A DNA stretch of 64,000 nucleotides from Methanomicrobiales archaeon (GCA_022841205.1 JALHCK010000002.1:137737-201736); one strand, 5' to 3'. Shown: positions 1 through 8,837, counted from the stretch's first letter. Numbers and translations are program-made. The notes: generated from the sequence alone by a model not told the origin.

Positions 1-1176
1 CCGGGGAACCAGTTCGGGCAACCCCCACTGGCCAAAAAATGTGCCGGTCAGCACACCCCACACTACCGCAGAGAAACCCAGGAGATAGAAAAGCAGGAAG
101 GCGGTCTTCATCTCTTCCATCATCATCCTCTTCTTTTTCAGCCAGAGGGACAACAGCAGGGTTATGATGATATAGGTAAGTCCGTAACCGGCATCGCCAA
201 TGAGAATGCCGAAAAATATGCTGAAAAAAATCAGGAATACCAGACTGATGTCCATTTCCCGGTAACCCGGCATAAGCCCGAGAAGTCCAAAAACCGGTTT
301 AATCACCTCGATCCATCCGGGATTGCGCAGGAGCGTTGGTACATTGTCGTTTGGCGAGGGTTCAGCGATGAGGACTCCCCACTGGTTTTTCCTGGCCTCA
401 TTAATCAGGGAGTCCTCAATGTCAAACGGGATGTATCCCGTGGCGTAGCTTAATGTTCCTTCCCTGCCCATCCCGGCCAGTACCTGCTGGTATTCTATCT
501 CTTTTTCCAATTTTCTTTTAATGTCGAGAAAGGGATCATAATAGCCAGCTGAGCTGGCAATCCCGGATGTAATGGTCTCCGCATCCCTGGTATTTTCGGC
601 GAGACGGGATTTGAGAGCAGAAAGGCCCTGCTCCGGGGGAATGACTTCCTTGAAATCACATTCATACTGCCGCCGGGATATCGCCGCAACATGGGCGATA
701 TCTCCAGCGATAAATACTGTCTTTACCACCACATCCCCGGGAAATTTTCCGATCTGCCCGGCCGGAACCTGGTACAACCTGAGGAAAATACCTTTCCTGG
801 CCAGTGACCGGATCTCGGCCTGATCAATATCGCCCCACCGCTCCCATTCGTTAATCTGGCCGAGAATATTTCTCCTGGAGAGTTCCAGTTGTTCCTGTCT
901 CCGTCCCATTTCAATTATTCCGGTGGCTGTCGCTGCCCAGTCACCGTTGACAGGGATATGCTGTGAAGGACCTCTCCTGGATAGGGGCACCTGGTTCAGG
1001 ATATTGATCGAGGAATTGATCAGGGCAACGTTTTCCATGAGTTCGGATATACCCCTGCTTTCAGGCAGATTCTGGTGTTCTACCTGCATAACCCCCAGTT
1101 TGCGCAGGGTGGTGATGGCCGCCTCTGCATCACGTGATCTGGTAATGATGGTGGCCTTTTTCATCGGGACAATCAC
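1..1176 (-). CDS. atpI: V/A-type ATP synthase subunit I (truncated at window edge)
   Basis: Membrane subunit a/I of a V/A-type rotary ATPase; it anchors the peripheral stalk and forms the ion half-channels with the c ring. About 392 codons are present; the C-terminal membrane domain is cut off by the left window edge. A long soluble N-terminal region is followed by the first hydrophobic segment near residues 325-350, with the family-typical GDAGYG stretch, and a second begins before the edge. I chose the GTG at 1176 because it overlaps the atpD stop in a GTGA and gives the start VIVPMKK expected of the family; an in-frame ATG lies at 1164. It is the last visible gene of the E-DUF2764-A-B-D-I operon, and a proteolipid K gene should follow outside the window. 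Confidence 0.93.
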   Translation of the reverse strand, partial: MIVPMKKATIITRSRDAEAAITTLRKLGVMQVEHQNLPESRGISELMENVALINSSINILNQVPLSRRGPSQHIPVNGDWAATATGIIEMGRRQEQLELSRRNILGQINEWERWGDIDQAEIRSLARKGIFLRLYQVPAGQIGKFPGDVVVKTVFIAGDIAHVAAISRRQYECDFKEVIPPEQGLSALKSRLAENTRDAETITSGIASSAGYYDPFLDIKRKLEKEIEYQQVLAGMGREGTLSYATGYIPFDIEDSLINEARKNQWGVLIAEPSPNDNVPTLLRNPGWIEVIKPVFGLLGLMPGYREMDISLVFLIFFSIFFGILIGDAGYGLTYIIITLLLSLWLKKKRMMMEEMKTAFLLFYLLGFSAVVWGVLTGTFFGQWGLPELVPR

Positions 1177-1784
1177 GATACCACCTCTTCAAAGCCGGAT
1201 TGTTCGATCTTGCTTTTGGCAATTTTGCTACGGCCGACCGCGTTGGTCATCTGGTCGCCGATATATATCTTAATGAGGCGGATTGCCTCTTTTGCCCCGG
1301 GAATTTTTACCTTTTCAAAGAGGTTGACGCGCTGGGTGGTGATCCGCAGTTCCTGGTTCAGAACTGATACGCCCTGTTCCATAACCCGTATCTCTTCAAA
1401 CATTGACACGAGTCCTCTCAGGGTTTCCAATCCCGTATCAAGCCAGAGTGGCATGAGAAATAAATCGTACTCGACCGGCTCGAATTGCGCATTTACAAAG
1501 ACCGGTATGTCAACCCCGGCAACATTCCTCCTGCCGGTCACTACTCTTTCAATCTTCAGCCATTTTCGAATTCCGGGAACTTCATACAGGAGCCCTGCCC
1601 ACTCTTCTGCCAATCTCCTCTTTTCGGACAGTATGCGCTCCTTCTCCCTGAGAGCGCTCTGCTGGTGCAGGATTTCTAGCTGGATCTGCTGCTTTTTGAG
1701 TTGCAGGGTGGGCAGGTATCTCTCGTACTGTCGGAGGGCATCTCTCTGTTTTTTCAGTTCACCCTGGGAAAATTTAATTTTCAT
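1173..1784 (-). CDS. atpD: V/A-type ATP synthase subunit D
   Basis: Central-stalk subunit D (rotor shaft) of the V/A ATPase, 203 residues, close to the usual length. The N-terminus MKIKFSQGELKKQRDALRQ and long charged helices at both ends fit the coiled-coil shaft; the C-terminal part (KVKIPGAKEAIRLIKIYIGD) is the conserved family signature. It overlaps the end of atpB by 11 bases and the start of atpI by 4, so the genes are translationally coupled. The family call rests on helix pattern, conserved end motifs and operon position. Confidence 0.93.
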   Translation of the reverse strand: MKIKFSQGELKKQRDALRQYERYLPTLQLKKQQIQLEILHQQSALREKERILSEKRRLAEEWAGLLYEVPGIRKWLKIERVVTGRRNVAGVDIPVFVNAQFEPVEYDLFLMPLWLDTGLETLRGLVSMFEEIRVMEQGVSVLNQELRITTQRVNLFEKVKIPGAKEAIRLIKIYIGDQMTNAVGRSKIAKSKIEQSGFEEVVS

Positions 1785-3078
1785 GTTTTTTAGGCCAGTA
1801 CTGATCGATCACGGATCTCTTAATCCCCGTCTCTTCAGGCAGGAAACAATCGTGCAGGATCTCCCAACCGAGGTCGAGCGCTCTCTCAAGGGGGACATTT
1901 ACCTTCAGGGACATCATTTTTTCCTCGAAGAGTTTTCCATATTTGAGGAGTTTCAAATCCCAGGCACTCATCTGGAATCCCATAGACTGTTTCTCCAGGG
2001 TCTCCCGGTAGTCGGCGAAGAGCTGGATCATGGAATCCATAATCGTCCGGTGGTCATCCCTGGTTTTAGCATTTACGAGTTGCTTCAAGCGGCTTAATGA
2101 ACCAAACGGCTCGATAACGCCATCCTTGAAGTAAAACTGGCCCTCTGTGATATACCCGGTGTTATCCGGGATTGGATGGGTAACGTCGTCTCCCGGCATT
2201 GTGGTTACCGCAAGGATGGTGATAGAGCCTGCATTCTCGAAATCGACCGCCTTTTCGTACCTGGATGCAAGGAGACTGTAAAGATCCCCGGGATATCCAC
2301 GGTTTGATGGTATCTGTTCCATCGTGATTGCGATCTCTTTTAATGCATCGCAGAAATTGCTCATATCTGTCAGCAATACAAGGACCCTTTTCCCGCTGAG
2401 GGCGAAATTTTCTGCGACAGCAAGGCTCATGTCAGGAACGAGCAGGCACTCGACAACGGGATCGGCAGCCGTATGCATGAATATAATGGAATGGGAGAGT
2501 GCTCCATGTTCTTCAAGGGTATCCCGGAAGAAAAGATAATCGTCGTATTTTAAACCCATTCCGCCAAGTATGATGATATCTACCTCTGCCTGGGTCCCGA
2601 TCCTGGCAAGGAGTTCGTTGTAAGGCTCTCCGGCGATTGAAAATATCGGGAGTTTCTGTGATTCTACGAGTGAATTGAAGACATCAATCATGGGTATGCC
2701 GGTCCGGATCATCTTGTTTGGAATAATCCGCTTCACGGGGTTGACTGGCGGTCCTCCAATCTCGGCGAGGTTCTCGGAAAGATCAGGCCCGTTATCAAGG
2801 GGACGGCCGCTTCCGTTAAATATCCGGCCAAGAAGCATATCGCCGGTAGCAATACGCATCGGGTGGCCAAGAAACCTTACCCTGTCCCCTGTGGATATTC
2901 CCCGACTGCCGGCAAAGACCTGTAAAAATGCTTTTTTTCCGTCAAGGCGGATAACCTGGGCAAGGGAGGTTCCCCGGCGTGTTGTGATCTCAGCAAGCTC
3001 CGTGTTGCCGATGTTTTCTGCCTCAACCGTGATGACATCGCCGACAATCTGGTTTATGCTTGTATAGATCTTATGCAT
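1774..3078 (-). CDS. atpB: V/A-type ATP synthase subunit B
   Basis: Regulatory, non-catalytic nucleotide-binding subunit B of the V1/A1 head. 434 residues from ATG 3078 (MHKIYTSINQIVGDVITVEA); a longer frame runs upstream but the extra residues are not family-like. The site equivalent to the P-loop is degenerate (SIAGEPYNELLARIG, no GKT), as expected for B subunits, and PIPDNTGYITEGQ is a typical B-subunit stretch. The ATG sits inside the atpA stop region (ATGCATAA), an 8-base overlap with atpA. Confidence 0.95.
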   Translation of the reverse strand: MHKIYTSINQIVGDVITVEAENIGNTELAEITTRRGTSLAQVIRLDGKKAFLQVFAGSRGISTGDRVRFLGHPMRIATGDMLLGRIFNGSGRPLDNGPDLSENLAEIGGPPVNPVKRIIPNKMIRTGIPMIDVFNSLVESQKLPIFSIAGEPYNELLARIGTQAEVDIIILGGMGLKYDDYLFFRDTLEEHGALSHSIIFMHTAADPVVECLLVPDMSLAVAENFALSGKRVLVLLTDMSNFCDALKEIAITMEQIPSNRGYPGDLYSLLASRYEKAVDFENAGSITILAVTTMPGDDVTHPIPDNTGYITEGQFYFKDGVIEPFGSLSRLKQLVNAKTRDDHRTIMDSMIQLFADYRETLEKQSMGFQMSAWDLKLLKYGKLFEEKMMSLKVNVPLERALDLGWEILHDCFLPEETGIKRSVIDQYWPKKHEN

Positions 3079-4816
3079 GCCCGCCCTCCTTTGTGCGCCC
3101 CAGCAGAAATGCCCGGATCTCTTTTTCAGTCTCGAAAAATTCCTTACTCTGCCAGGCCATCGAGTTCCATCCACGGAAGAGCTGTCTTAATTCCTGGAAA
3201 AAATGACGCGCCTCATCCTTATTCCCAAAAACAAATTCCGTCTCAATAATATGGTAAATAAAATCAAAAATGTAGATCTGCCGTTCTTTTACGGTTGCTT
3301 CATCAACAGGATCAAAAGCGTTCTGCTGCAGGTAGACAAAGTCGAAAAATTCGGCTTTCAGGAAATCTATATAGTCCTCGAGCGAGGTTCCTTCTTCACC
3401 GACTACTTTCATCATCTGGGATATATCACTGCCTTTGCGCAGGAGCAAAAGCCCTCTCTCCCTCTGCCTATCCTCGATGAAACTTCTGTATTTGCTCCAG
3501 CTGATGAGCGGGTCGATGGCGGGATATCTTCGTGCATCGGAACGACTGCGGGAGAGACCATGGAAGGCACCAACTACTTTTAATGTTGCCTGCGTCACCG
3601 GCTCTTCAAAGTTGCCTCCCGCCGGGCTGACGGCCCCGCCAATGGTTACCGACCCTTTCGAACCATCGTGTAAACGAACCGCCCCTGCTCTTTCGTAGAA
3701 TGAGGCGATCCGTGACTCCAGGTATGCAGGAAACGCTTCCTCTCCTGGAATTTCCTCCAGCCTCCCGGACATCTCGCGCATAGCCTGTGCCCAGCGGGAG
3801 GTTGAATCCGCGAGAAGAAGAACCTGTAGCCCCATCTGGCGATAATATTCTGCGATGGTGACCGCAGTGTAGACGCTCGACTCCCTCGCCGCCACGGGCA
3901 TCGAGCTGGTATTGCAGATAATCACCGTCCGATCGCTCAGGGGCCGGTTGGTTCGCGGATCAATAATAGATGGGAACGTCCGTAATGTTTCAACAATCTC
4001 CCCTGCCCGTTCACCGCAGGCAGCAATAATCACCACATCGACTTCTGCATTGCGGCTGATCAACTGCTGCAAAACAGTTTTTCCAGCACCGAAAGGACCG
4101 GGGATGCAGTACGTTCCGCCCAAGGCAACGGGAAAGAGCGAATCTATCAGGCGCATTTTGGTAACCAGTGGCTCTCCCGGCTTCAGCCGTTCAGCATATG
4201 CCTGGATCGGGATCTTTACAGGCCACGTCTGACTTAAATATACGGGATGGACTTTTCCGTTCTGGTCTTTGATCCGGGCAACGGCCTGGCGAACCGTGAA
4301 CTTGCCGGCATTTTCGATCGATACAAGCTCATATTGTCCACCCAGCGCAAAGGGAACCATACAGTAGTGGCGGAATATTTTCTCTTCAACAAATCCAATC
4401 TTATCTCCCGCCCGCAATCGGTCTCCGGGTTTTTTCAACGGGGTGAAATCCCATTCCGTCGAATCAGAAAGTGCTTTAATATAAACGCCTCTTTGCAGGA
4501 AAAAACCACACTGCTCAGCAATTTCAGGGAGAGGGTTCTGGAGGCCGTCGTAGATCTGTCCAAGCATTCCCGGCCCAAGCTCGATCGAGAGGAGTTCCCC
4601 GGTAAACTCAACCTCCTCTCCGATTTTTAGGCCGGTGGTTGTTTCATATACCTGCATCTCGGCAAGATTGCCGCGTACACGGATGATTTCGGATTTGAGG
4701 CGCTCCTCCCCGTGCCTGATAAAGGCTACCTCGTTCTGCATGACGGGAGTATCAAAAGATACAGTTACCATGTTTCCACTGATTTTCATGATTCTCCCAT
4801 GTGACAGCTCTGTCAT
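3071..4816 (-). CDS. atpA: V/A-type ATP synthase catalytic subunit A
   Basis: Catalytic A subunit, 581 residues. The Walker A motif GPFGAGKTV lies near residue 230, followed by GERAGE and the Walker B region LLLADSTSRWAQAMREMS. A non-homologous insert typical of A subunits precedes the P-loop. The length and the neighbouring DUF2764 gene match the bacterial V-type group seen in Chlamydia, spirochaetes and Bacteroidetes. It starts one base before the end of the DUF2764 gene and overlaps atpB by 8 bases. Whether the enzyme synthesises ATP or pumps ions cannot be read from this subunit. Confidence 0.96.
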   Translation of the reverse strand: MTELSHGRIMKISGNMVTVSFDTPVMQNEVAFIRHGEERLKSEIIRVRGNLAEMQVYETTTGLKIGEEVEFTGELLSIELGPGMLGQIYDGLQNPLPEIAEQCGFFLQRGVYIKALSDSTEWDFTPLKKPGDRLRAGDKIGFVEEKIFRHYCMVPFALGGQYELVSIENAGKFTVRQAVARIKDQNGKVHPVYLSQTWPVKIPIQAYAERLKPGEPLVTKMRLIDSLFPVALGGTYCIPGPFGAGKTVLQQLISRNAEVDVVIIAACGERAGEIVETLRTFPSIIDPRTNRPLSDRTVIICNTSSMPVAARESSVYTAVTIAEYYRQMGLQVLLLADSTSRWAQAMREMSGRLEEIPGEEAFPAYLESRIASFYERAGAVRLHDGSKGSVTIGGAVSPAGGNFEEPVTQATLKVVGAFHGLSRSRSDARRYPAIDPLISWSKYRSFIEDRQRERGLLLLRKGSDISQMMKVVGEEGTSLEDYIDFLKAEFFDFVYLQQNAFDPVDEATVKERQIYIFDFIYHIIETEFVFGNKDEARHFFQELRQLFRGWNSMAWQSKEFFETEKEIRAFLLGRTKEGGHA

Positions 4817-5356
4817 TCACACCACCTGTAGCTCAAGGGCCTCTGTGAGCAGGAGGGCCGCATTTGCACTCCGTATCCTTTCCCAGCGATGGAGAATCAG
4901 TAGTTTGTAGGCATATGATATCAGGACGTCCAGATCAAAATAATGGTCTTTTGCGAGTTCGTCAAGCACCTTCCAGCGTGCTTCATCGAGTAATCTCTCT
5001 CCTTCAAGCAATGACGGATCAGCCGCCGCAGCAGAGACTACGGGTGCAAGTGGCGGTCCGGTATACGTTTCCGGACGGATATAAGTTTCAGCCTCGATTT
5101 TCAGCCTGCCGGACCGCACTTTAACCATTTCGTTCCGGAGGCTGGTATCAAACTGGATCCATCGTTCAACGAAGGGGGGCCGCCGGACTTTTTCCGGCGA
5201 GTATTCGGGTTGTGGCAGGTTGCTTAAAATCTGATAATCTTTAGCCGGGATGAACCGGTGGCACGCTTCAAGGAACTGCTCAAACGAAAATGGCGGTTTC
5301 ATTCCGAAATGCAGCGCTGGCAGGCTTGCGACGAGGTAAGGGTAAAACTCTGCCAT
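4817..5356 (-). CDS. DUF2764 protein of bacterial-type V-ATPase operon
   Basis: 179-residue soluble protein beginning MAEFYPYLVASLPALHFGMK, the signature start of DUF2764 (tyrosine-rich start, LVASLP, then a PPxSxEQFLE segment). The family is known almost only from bacterial V-type ATPase operons, between subunits E and A, where a separate subunit C gene is missing; a role as a C-like stalk or assembly subunit is inference. Many family members are longer (250 residues or more), so this copy is compact. It lies 6 bases after atpE and abuts atpA. Its presence separates this operon from the standard archaeal ATP synthase operon. Confidence 0.85.
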   Translation of the reverse strand: MAEFYPYLVASLPALHFGMKPPFSFEQFLEACHRFIPAKDYQILSNLPQPEYSPEKVRRPPFVERWIQFDTSLRNEMVKVRSGRLKIEAETYIRPETYTGPPLAPVVSAAAADPSLLEGERLLDEARWKVLDELAKDHYFDLDVLISYAYKLLILHRWERIRSANAALLLTEALELQVV

Positions 5357-5362
5357 CCTAAT

Positions 5363-5974
5363 TCATTCCTCAACTGATCTCTCGAGAACTTTTCTTAATT
5401 TGGGTTTTAGATAAGTCATTATGTATCCTGCGAGAGTTTTATCGGTGAAATCATAGCAGGATTTTCCGCCATCAAAGCTAATGGTAAACCCCCCCTGTAC
5501 CTCTTCGCCGGGATGTAAGGTTATTCCCCCAGTCGCCTCCTGCCGGAGCTGCAGGAGATAATGTCGTTCCAGGAGGTCCATATCTTTTTCATTGAGAGAA
5601 ATGATGATTTCGTTTTGCTCTTTTGTGGAATAATTCCTGATTATTTCCATAATGAGTTTATGGAGCGCCTCAGGTGTGAGAGCTTCACGGATATCAGAAC
5701 GCACAATCCGCCCGAGCATGGCATTAATCTCCTGCCGGAGCGAGAGAAGGAGATCTCTTCCTGCCTGGGCAAGCAGAGCTCTCTCCCTTTCATCTTCAAG
5801 CCGGATCCTTTCATCTGCTGCTGAGATCATTTCATCTGCCTCAGCTCGTGCCCGGGAAAGAATAGCGTCCGCTTTCTGCCTTGCCTCATCCTCAATAGCC
5901 TTTGCTTTCGCTTCAGCAGCCTGGATTCCTTCCTGTTGAATCTTCTCGATCAGGTCCCTAATCTCTTCCGGCAT
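5363..5974 (-). CDS. atpE: V/A-type ATP synthase subunit E
   Basis: Peripheral-stalk subunit E, 203 residues and the first gene of the operon. Residues 1-90 are a charged, alanine-rich coiled coil (IQQEGIQAAEAKAKAIEDEA) of the kind that pairs with the stalk partner; the C-terminal 110 residues form the globular domain that binds the A/B head. ATG 5974 is the first plausible start. The promoter must lie in the 315 bp shared with the divergent livG promoter; an AT-rich stretch at 6041-6050 is a weak TATA candidate on this strand. Confidence 0.9.
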   Translation of the reverse strand: MPEEIRDLIEKIQQEGIQAAEAKAKAIEDEARQKADAILSRARAEADEMISAADERIRLEDERERALLAQAGRDLLLSLRQEINAMLGRIVRSDIREALTPEALHKLIMEIIRNYSTKEQNEIIISLNEKDMDLLERHYLLQLRQEATGGITLHPGEEVQGGFTISFDGGKSCYDFTDKTLAGYIMTYLKPKLRKVLERSVEE

Positions 5975-6136
5975 AGATACAGATCATTCTCCCTTTGGTT
6001 TATGGTGAAGTATTCTTCATTTTTCGTTCTCGCACCTCATCTTTTTATGTCCATGGAAATTCCTCTGCATCCCATTTTATCACCATGTCCCAATTCGAAG
6101 CGGCCCCGGTCAGTTCCCGAAGATGCCATGTATATC

Positions 6137-6155
6137 TATCATGACCATCATGATA
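6137..6155. promoter_or_regulatory. Perfect inverted repeat, candidate operator
   Basis: TATCATGA-CCA-TCATGATA, an exact 8-bp inverted repeat with a 3-bp spacer between the two divergent operons. The size and symmetry fit a dimeric winged-helix or ribbon-helix-helix operator. It lies about 160 bp upstream of atpE and 135 bp upstream of livG, so the target gene is unclear. Confidence 0.4.
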
Positions 6156-6232
6156 CAAACCATCATATACATTACCTTATGACCAGTTCCAGAAAAACTG
6201 CTCTGCCCTCTTCTCCGGCAACGAAAGATATC

Positions 6233-6240
6233 TTTATAAT
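6233..6240 (+). promoter_or_regulatory. Probable TATA box of livGF
   Basis: TTTATAAT preceded by a purine-rich CGAAAGATA (BRE-like). An archaeal transcript would start about 24 bases downstream, near 6260, inside the operator-like repeat at 6247-6261 and about 30 bases before livG. Confidence 0.45.
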
Positions 6241-6246
6241 GATATT

Positions 6247-6261
6247 TGCTAACATATAGCA
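6247..6261. promoter_or_regulatory. TGCTA-N5-TAGCA operator candidate (liv site 1)
   Basis: TGCTAACATATAGCA, an inverted repeat with 5-bp arms, followed by TGACAAA. The same TGCTA-N5-TAGCA arms followed by TGACAAA occur at 11082-11096 in front of livK. Its position between the TATA box and the expected start of transcription suits a repressor that co-regulates both halves of the importer. Confidence 0.5.
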
Positions 6262-6289
6262 TGACAAAACCTGTCGTGGAAGACAATTC

Positions 6290-7015
6290 ATGCTTGAGCT
6301 GGACGGAGTGACCAAAAAATTCGGCGGGCTGGTCGCAGTGAACGGAGTAGATCTCCAGGTGGAAAAGGGGGAGATCCTGGGGCTCGTTGGGCCAAACGGT
6401 GCGGGTAAAACCACGCTTCTGAACATGATATCCGGGATCTACCGCCCTGACTTGGGGAAGATCAGGTATTGCGGCGAAGAGATATCCCGCCTTTCCATGG
6501 ACCGGATCTGCCGTAAGGGTATTGCGAAGACATTCCAGCACACGCACTCCTTTCCGGGACTGACTGCCCGTGAAAGTGTTATGATCGGGTCGCTTTTCGG
6601 CAACAGTCACCATCAGAGCATGGATGAAGCCTCAAATGAGGCAGAGGAACTCCTGAAAAGAGTCGGGTTCCCCCTGGAACGGATCGATATTCCCCTCGCA
6701 AACCTGAATGTAATCGAGCTCAGGCGGACCCAGCTGGCCCGGGCTCTCGCTTCACGGCCAAAGATCCTCCTCCTTGATGAAATGATGACCGGCCTCAACC
6801 CAAGCGAGAGCGATGAGGCAGTCTCCCTCATCAAATCACTCCGCGACGATGGTCTCACTATTGTCATGATCGAACATGTTATGCGGGTCATTCTCGGTGT
6901 TTCTGATCGGATGGTTGTCCTGGACCGGGGTGAGAAGATCGCGGAAGGAATTCCTTCTCACGTGATGCAGGACAAGCGGGTTATCGATTCGTACTTGGGC
7001 GAACGGTACTCATGA
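6290..7015 (+). CDS. livG: Branched-chain amino acid-type ABC transporter ATPase LivG
   Basis: 241-residue cytoplasmic ATPase of a HAAT (LIV) importer. Walker A GPNGAGKTT lies at residues 34-42, and Walker B with the catalytic glutamate is ILLLDEMM near 160, followed by a switch histidine (IEH). The LIV-I insert between Walker A and the signature is present. The ABC signature is strongly degenerate: NLNVIELRRTQLARAL replaces the usual LSYGQQRRLEIARAL, so the LSGGQ-like loop is missing; this may make one composite ATP site weak, as in some heterodimeric ABC ATPases. The stop overlaps the livF ATG in an ATGA. Confidence 0.9.
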   Translation: MLELDGVTKKFGGLVAVNGVDLQVEKGEILGLVGPNGAGKTTLLNMISGIYRPDLGKIRYCGEEISRLSMDRICRKGIAKTFQHTHSFPGLTARESVMIGSLFGNSHHQSMDEASNEAEELLKRVGFPLERIDIPLANLNVIELRRTQLARALASRPKILLLDEMMTGLNPSESDEAVSLIKSLRDDGLTIVMIEHVMRVILGVSDRMVVLDRGEKIAEGIPSHVMQDKRVIDSYLGERYS

Positions 7016-7728
7016 CGGGAGAAAACACCCGCCTCCTTGAGGTCTCTAACCTATCGGTATTTTATTCTGGACTTCAAGTGCTCTGGGACGTTTCCCTGTC
7101 GGTGAATAGTGGAGAGATCGTTACCATCCTTGGGGCGAACGGGGCAGGCAAGACGACCCTTGTCCACAGCATATTCGGGCTCGTCCGGGATCGGAAAGGG
7201 AAGGTTCTTTTTCGGAATGCGGATATTTCATCGATTCCTGCCTACAAGGTAGTGAAACATGGACTCTCCCTCGTCCCGGAAAGACGCGAACTCTTTCCCA
7301 AGATGACGGTGATTGAGAACCTGGAGATTGGCGGCTTCCCCCGCCAGGAGAGGGTAGTGGGGTACGATGAGATTTTCACACTCTTTCCCGTGCTCGAAGA
7401 ACGGAAAAGACAGCTTGCAGGAACACTTTCCGGAGGAGAACAGCAGATGCTTGCAATAGCCCGTGCGCTCATATCCCGGCCGTCCCTGCTTGTGCTTGAC
7501 GAGCCGTCACTCGGCCTTTCTCCCCTCCTTGTATCAACCGTCCTTGACACTGTTGCAACCCTCAATAAATCCGGCCTCTCCATCCTGCTAGTTGAGCAGA
7601 ATGTACAGCACGCCCTGGAGATCTCGCAGAGGGGCTACATACTTGAAAATGGCAGGATAATCAGAGGGGGTTCTTCCGATGACCTCCTTCACGATGACCA
7701 GGTCAGGGCTGCATACCTTGGAATATGA
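7012..7728 (+). CDS. livF: Branched-chain amino acid-type ABC transporter ATPase LivF
   Basis: 238-residue second ATPase of the LIV importer. Walker A GANGAGKTT, canonical signature LSGGEQQMLAIARAL and Walker B LLVLDEPSLGL are intact, so this subunit probably carries the fully competent catalytic machinery. It is coupled to livG by a 4-base overlap. The permease and binding-protein genes lie on the opposite strand and converge on it. Confidence 0.94.
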   Translation: MTGENTRLLEVSNLSVFYSGLQVLWDVSLSVNSGEIVTILGANGAGKTTLVHSIFGLVRDRKGKVLFRNADISSIPAYKVVKHGLSLVPERRELFPKMTVIENLEIGGFPRQERVVGYDEIFTLFPVLEERKRQLAGTLSGGEQQMLAIARALISRPSLLVLDEPSLGLSPLLVSTVLDTVATLNKSGLSILLVEQNVQHALEISQRGYILENGRIIRGGSSDDLLHDDQVRAAYLGI

Positions 7729-7847
7729 TAGTGATAAATCCACTGCCAGGAACCGCACACCTCTGTTTTAAATCATCAATCCAGTCTGATTCCCTCTACA
7801 GTGATCCTGGGTTAAAAAAGAAAGCACCAGGGTGTCCCCGGGCATGA

Positions 7848-8837
7848 TCAGGAGGATTTCCTCCTTTTTTCGATAAATTCTCTCACGTTCTCCGGCAGGG
7901 AGATCAGGCCCTTTGGCAGGAATATGATTATCATTACAAGGAGAACCCCGATGATAACGAAGCGGGCATAGGTAATTCCGAGCATCCTCAAGCCATCCCA
8001 CAGTACGGTTATGACGATCGTTCCGACAATAGGTCCGGCCAGAGTCCCGAGACCTCCGGATATCGAGTAGATAATCGGCCAGAACGAGATATCCACACCA
8101 AAGATCTCCGGGGTGATGTATCCCAGATTATGTATCTCGAGCGCTCCTGCCACCCCGGAGAAGTATGCGCTGACAAGGAACGCAAAGAGGCGGTACCTGA
8201 CCGGGTCGATGCCTGCAGCCCGGGCTTCCATCTCGTTTTCCCGGATAGCAGCGAAAGCCAGTCCGATTTTTGACCTGAGAATGATCCAGAACAGCAGGAT
8301 TATCAATACTGCGATGAGGACAATCGAATAGTATTCAATGAGCTGGTAGTAAGGGATGGTGGTCGACACGAGGCGGGGTGCGGCTATCCCGTCCCACCCG
8401 CCGCTTATCGAGGCAAACTGGCTCACGATCAGGGTCTGGATAATGATGGCAAATCCGAATGTCACCATAGCAAGGAACCATTCCTTCAGCCGGACGCAGA
8501 TAACCCCTATGAAGAGACCTACCAGTGCGGCTGCACCACCACCGATGAAAATGGTGATAAACGGAGAAAGGCCGCTCGCGGTGGCGATGAGGGCCGAGAC
8601 GTATCCCCCAAGGCCGAAAAACGCCGCATGGCCAAGCGATCCCTGCCCGGTATAAGTCAGGAAATTCCATGAAGAGGCATAGATGATGAAGATAACCATC
8701 AGGACGAGAATGGTCAGCAGGAAGAGGTTCATTCCGAAAATGAGTGGCAGTATGACAGCCAGGATTAGCAGCACGATAATTCCAAAGAGTCTGCCCTTCT
8801 TCGACCCGATACCCAGGGTTTTATTCAAATCGATCAT
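7848..8837 (-). CDS. livM: Branched-chain amino acid-type ABC permease LivM
   Basis: 329-residue polytopic permease. The start ATG 8837 overlaps the livH stop in an ATGA; the longer frame upstream adds residues unlike the family. About nine hydrophobic segments are visible, with the GHAAFFGLGGY motif near residues 70-80 and the coupling-helix region RENEMEARAAGIDP near 210, which contacts the ATPases. It pairs with LivH as the transmembrane core. Confidence 0.92.
   Translation of the reverse strand: MIDLNKTLGIGSKKGRLFGIIVLLILAVILPLIFGMNLFLLTILVLMVIFIIYASSWNFLTYTGQGSLGHAAFFGLGGYVSALIATASGLSPFITIFIGGGAAALVGLFIGVICVRLKEWFLAMVTFGFAIIIQTLIVSQFASISGGWDGIAAPRLVSTTIPYYQLIEYYSIVLIAVLIILLFWIILRSKIGLAFAAIRENEMEARAAGIDPVRYRLFAFLVSAYFSGVAGALEIHNLGYITPEIFGVDISFWPIIYSISGGLGTLAGPIVGTIVITVLWDGLRMLGITYARFVIIGVLLVMIIIFLPKGLISLPENVREFIEKRRKSS
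7850..7871 (+). terminator. Hairpin plus T-run terminator for livGF
   Basis: AGGAGG-ATTT-CCTCCT followed by a run of T on the plus strand, about 120 bp after the livF stop. The hairpin is encoded within the last codons of the convergent livM gene, so terminator and coding sequence overlap. Confidence 0.5.

Larger units (their letters stand above)
5975..6289. other. Divergent intergenic region atpE / livG
   Basis: 315 bp between the divergent V-ATPase and livGF operons; I see no convincing gene in it. It holds a perfect 8-bp inverted repeat (6137-6155), a TATA-like TTTATAAT at 6233-6240 for livG, and a TGCTA-N5-TAGCA inverted repeat at 6247-6261. Both operons are therefore likely controlled from here. 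Confidence 0.7.
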
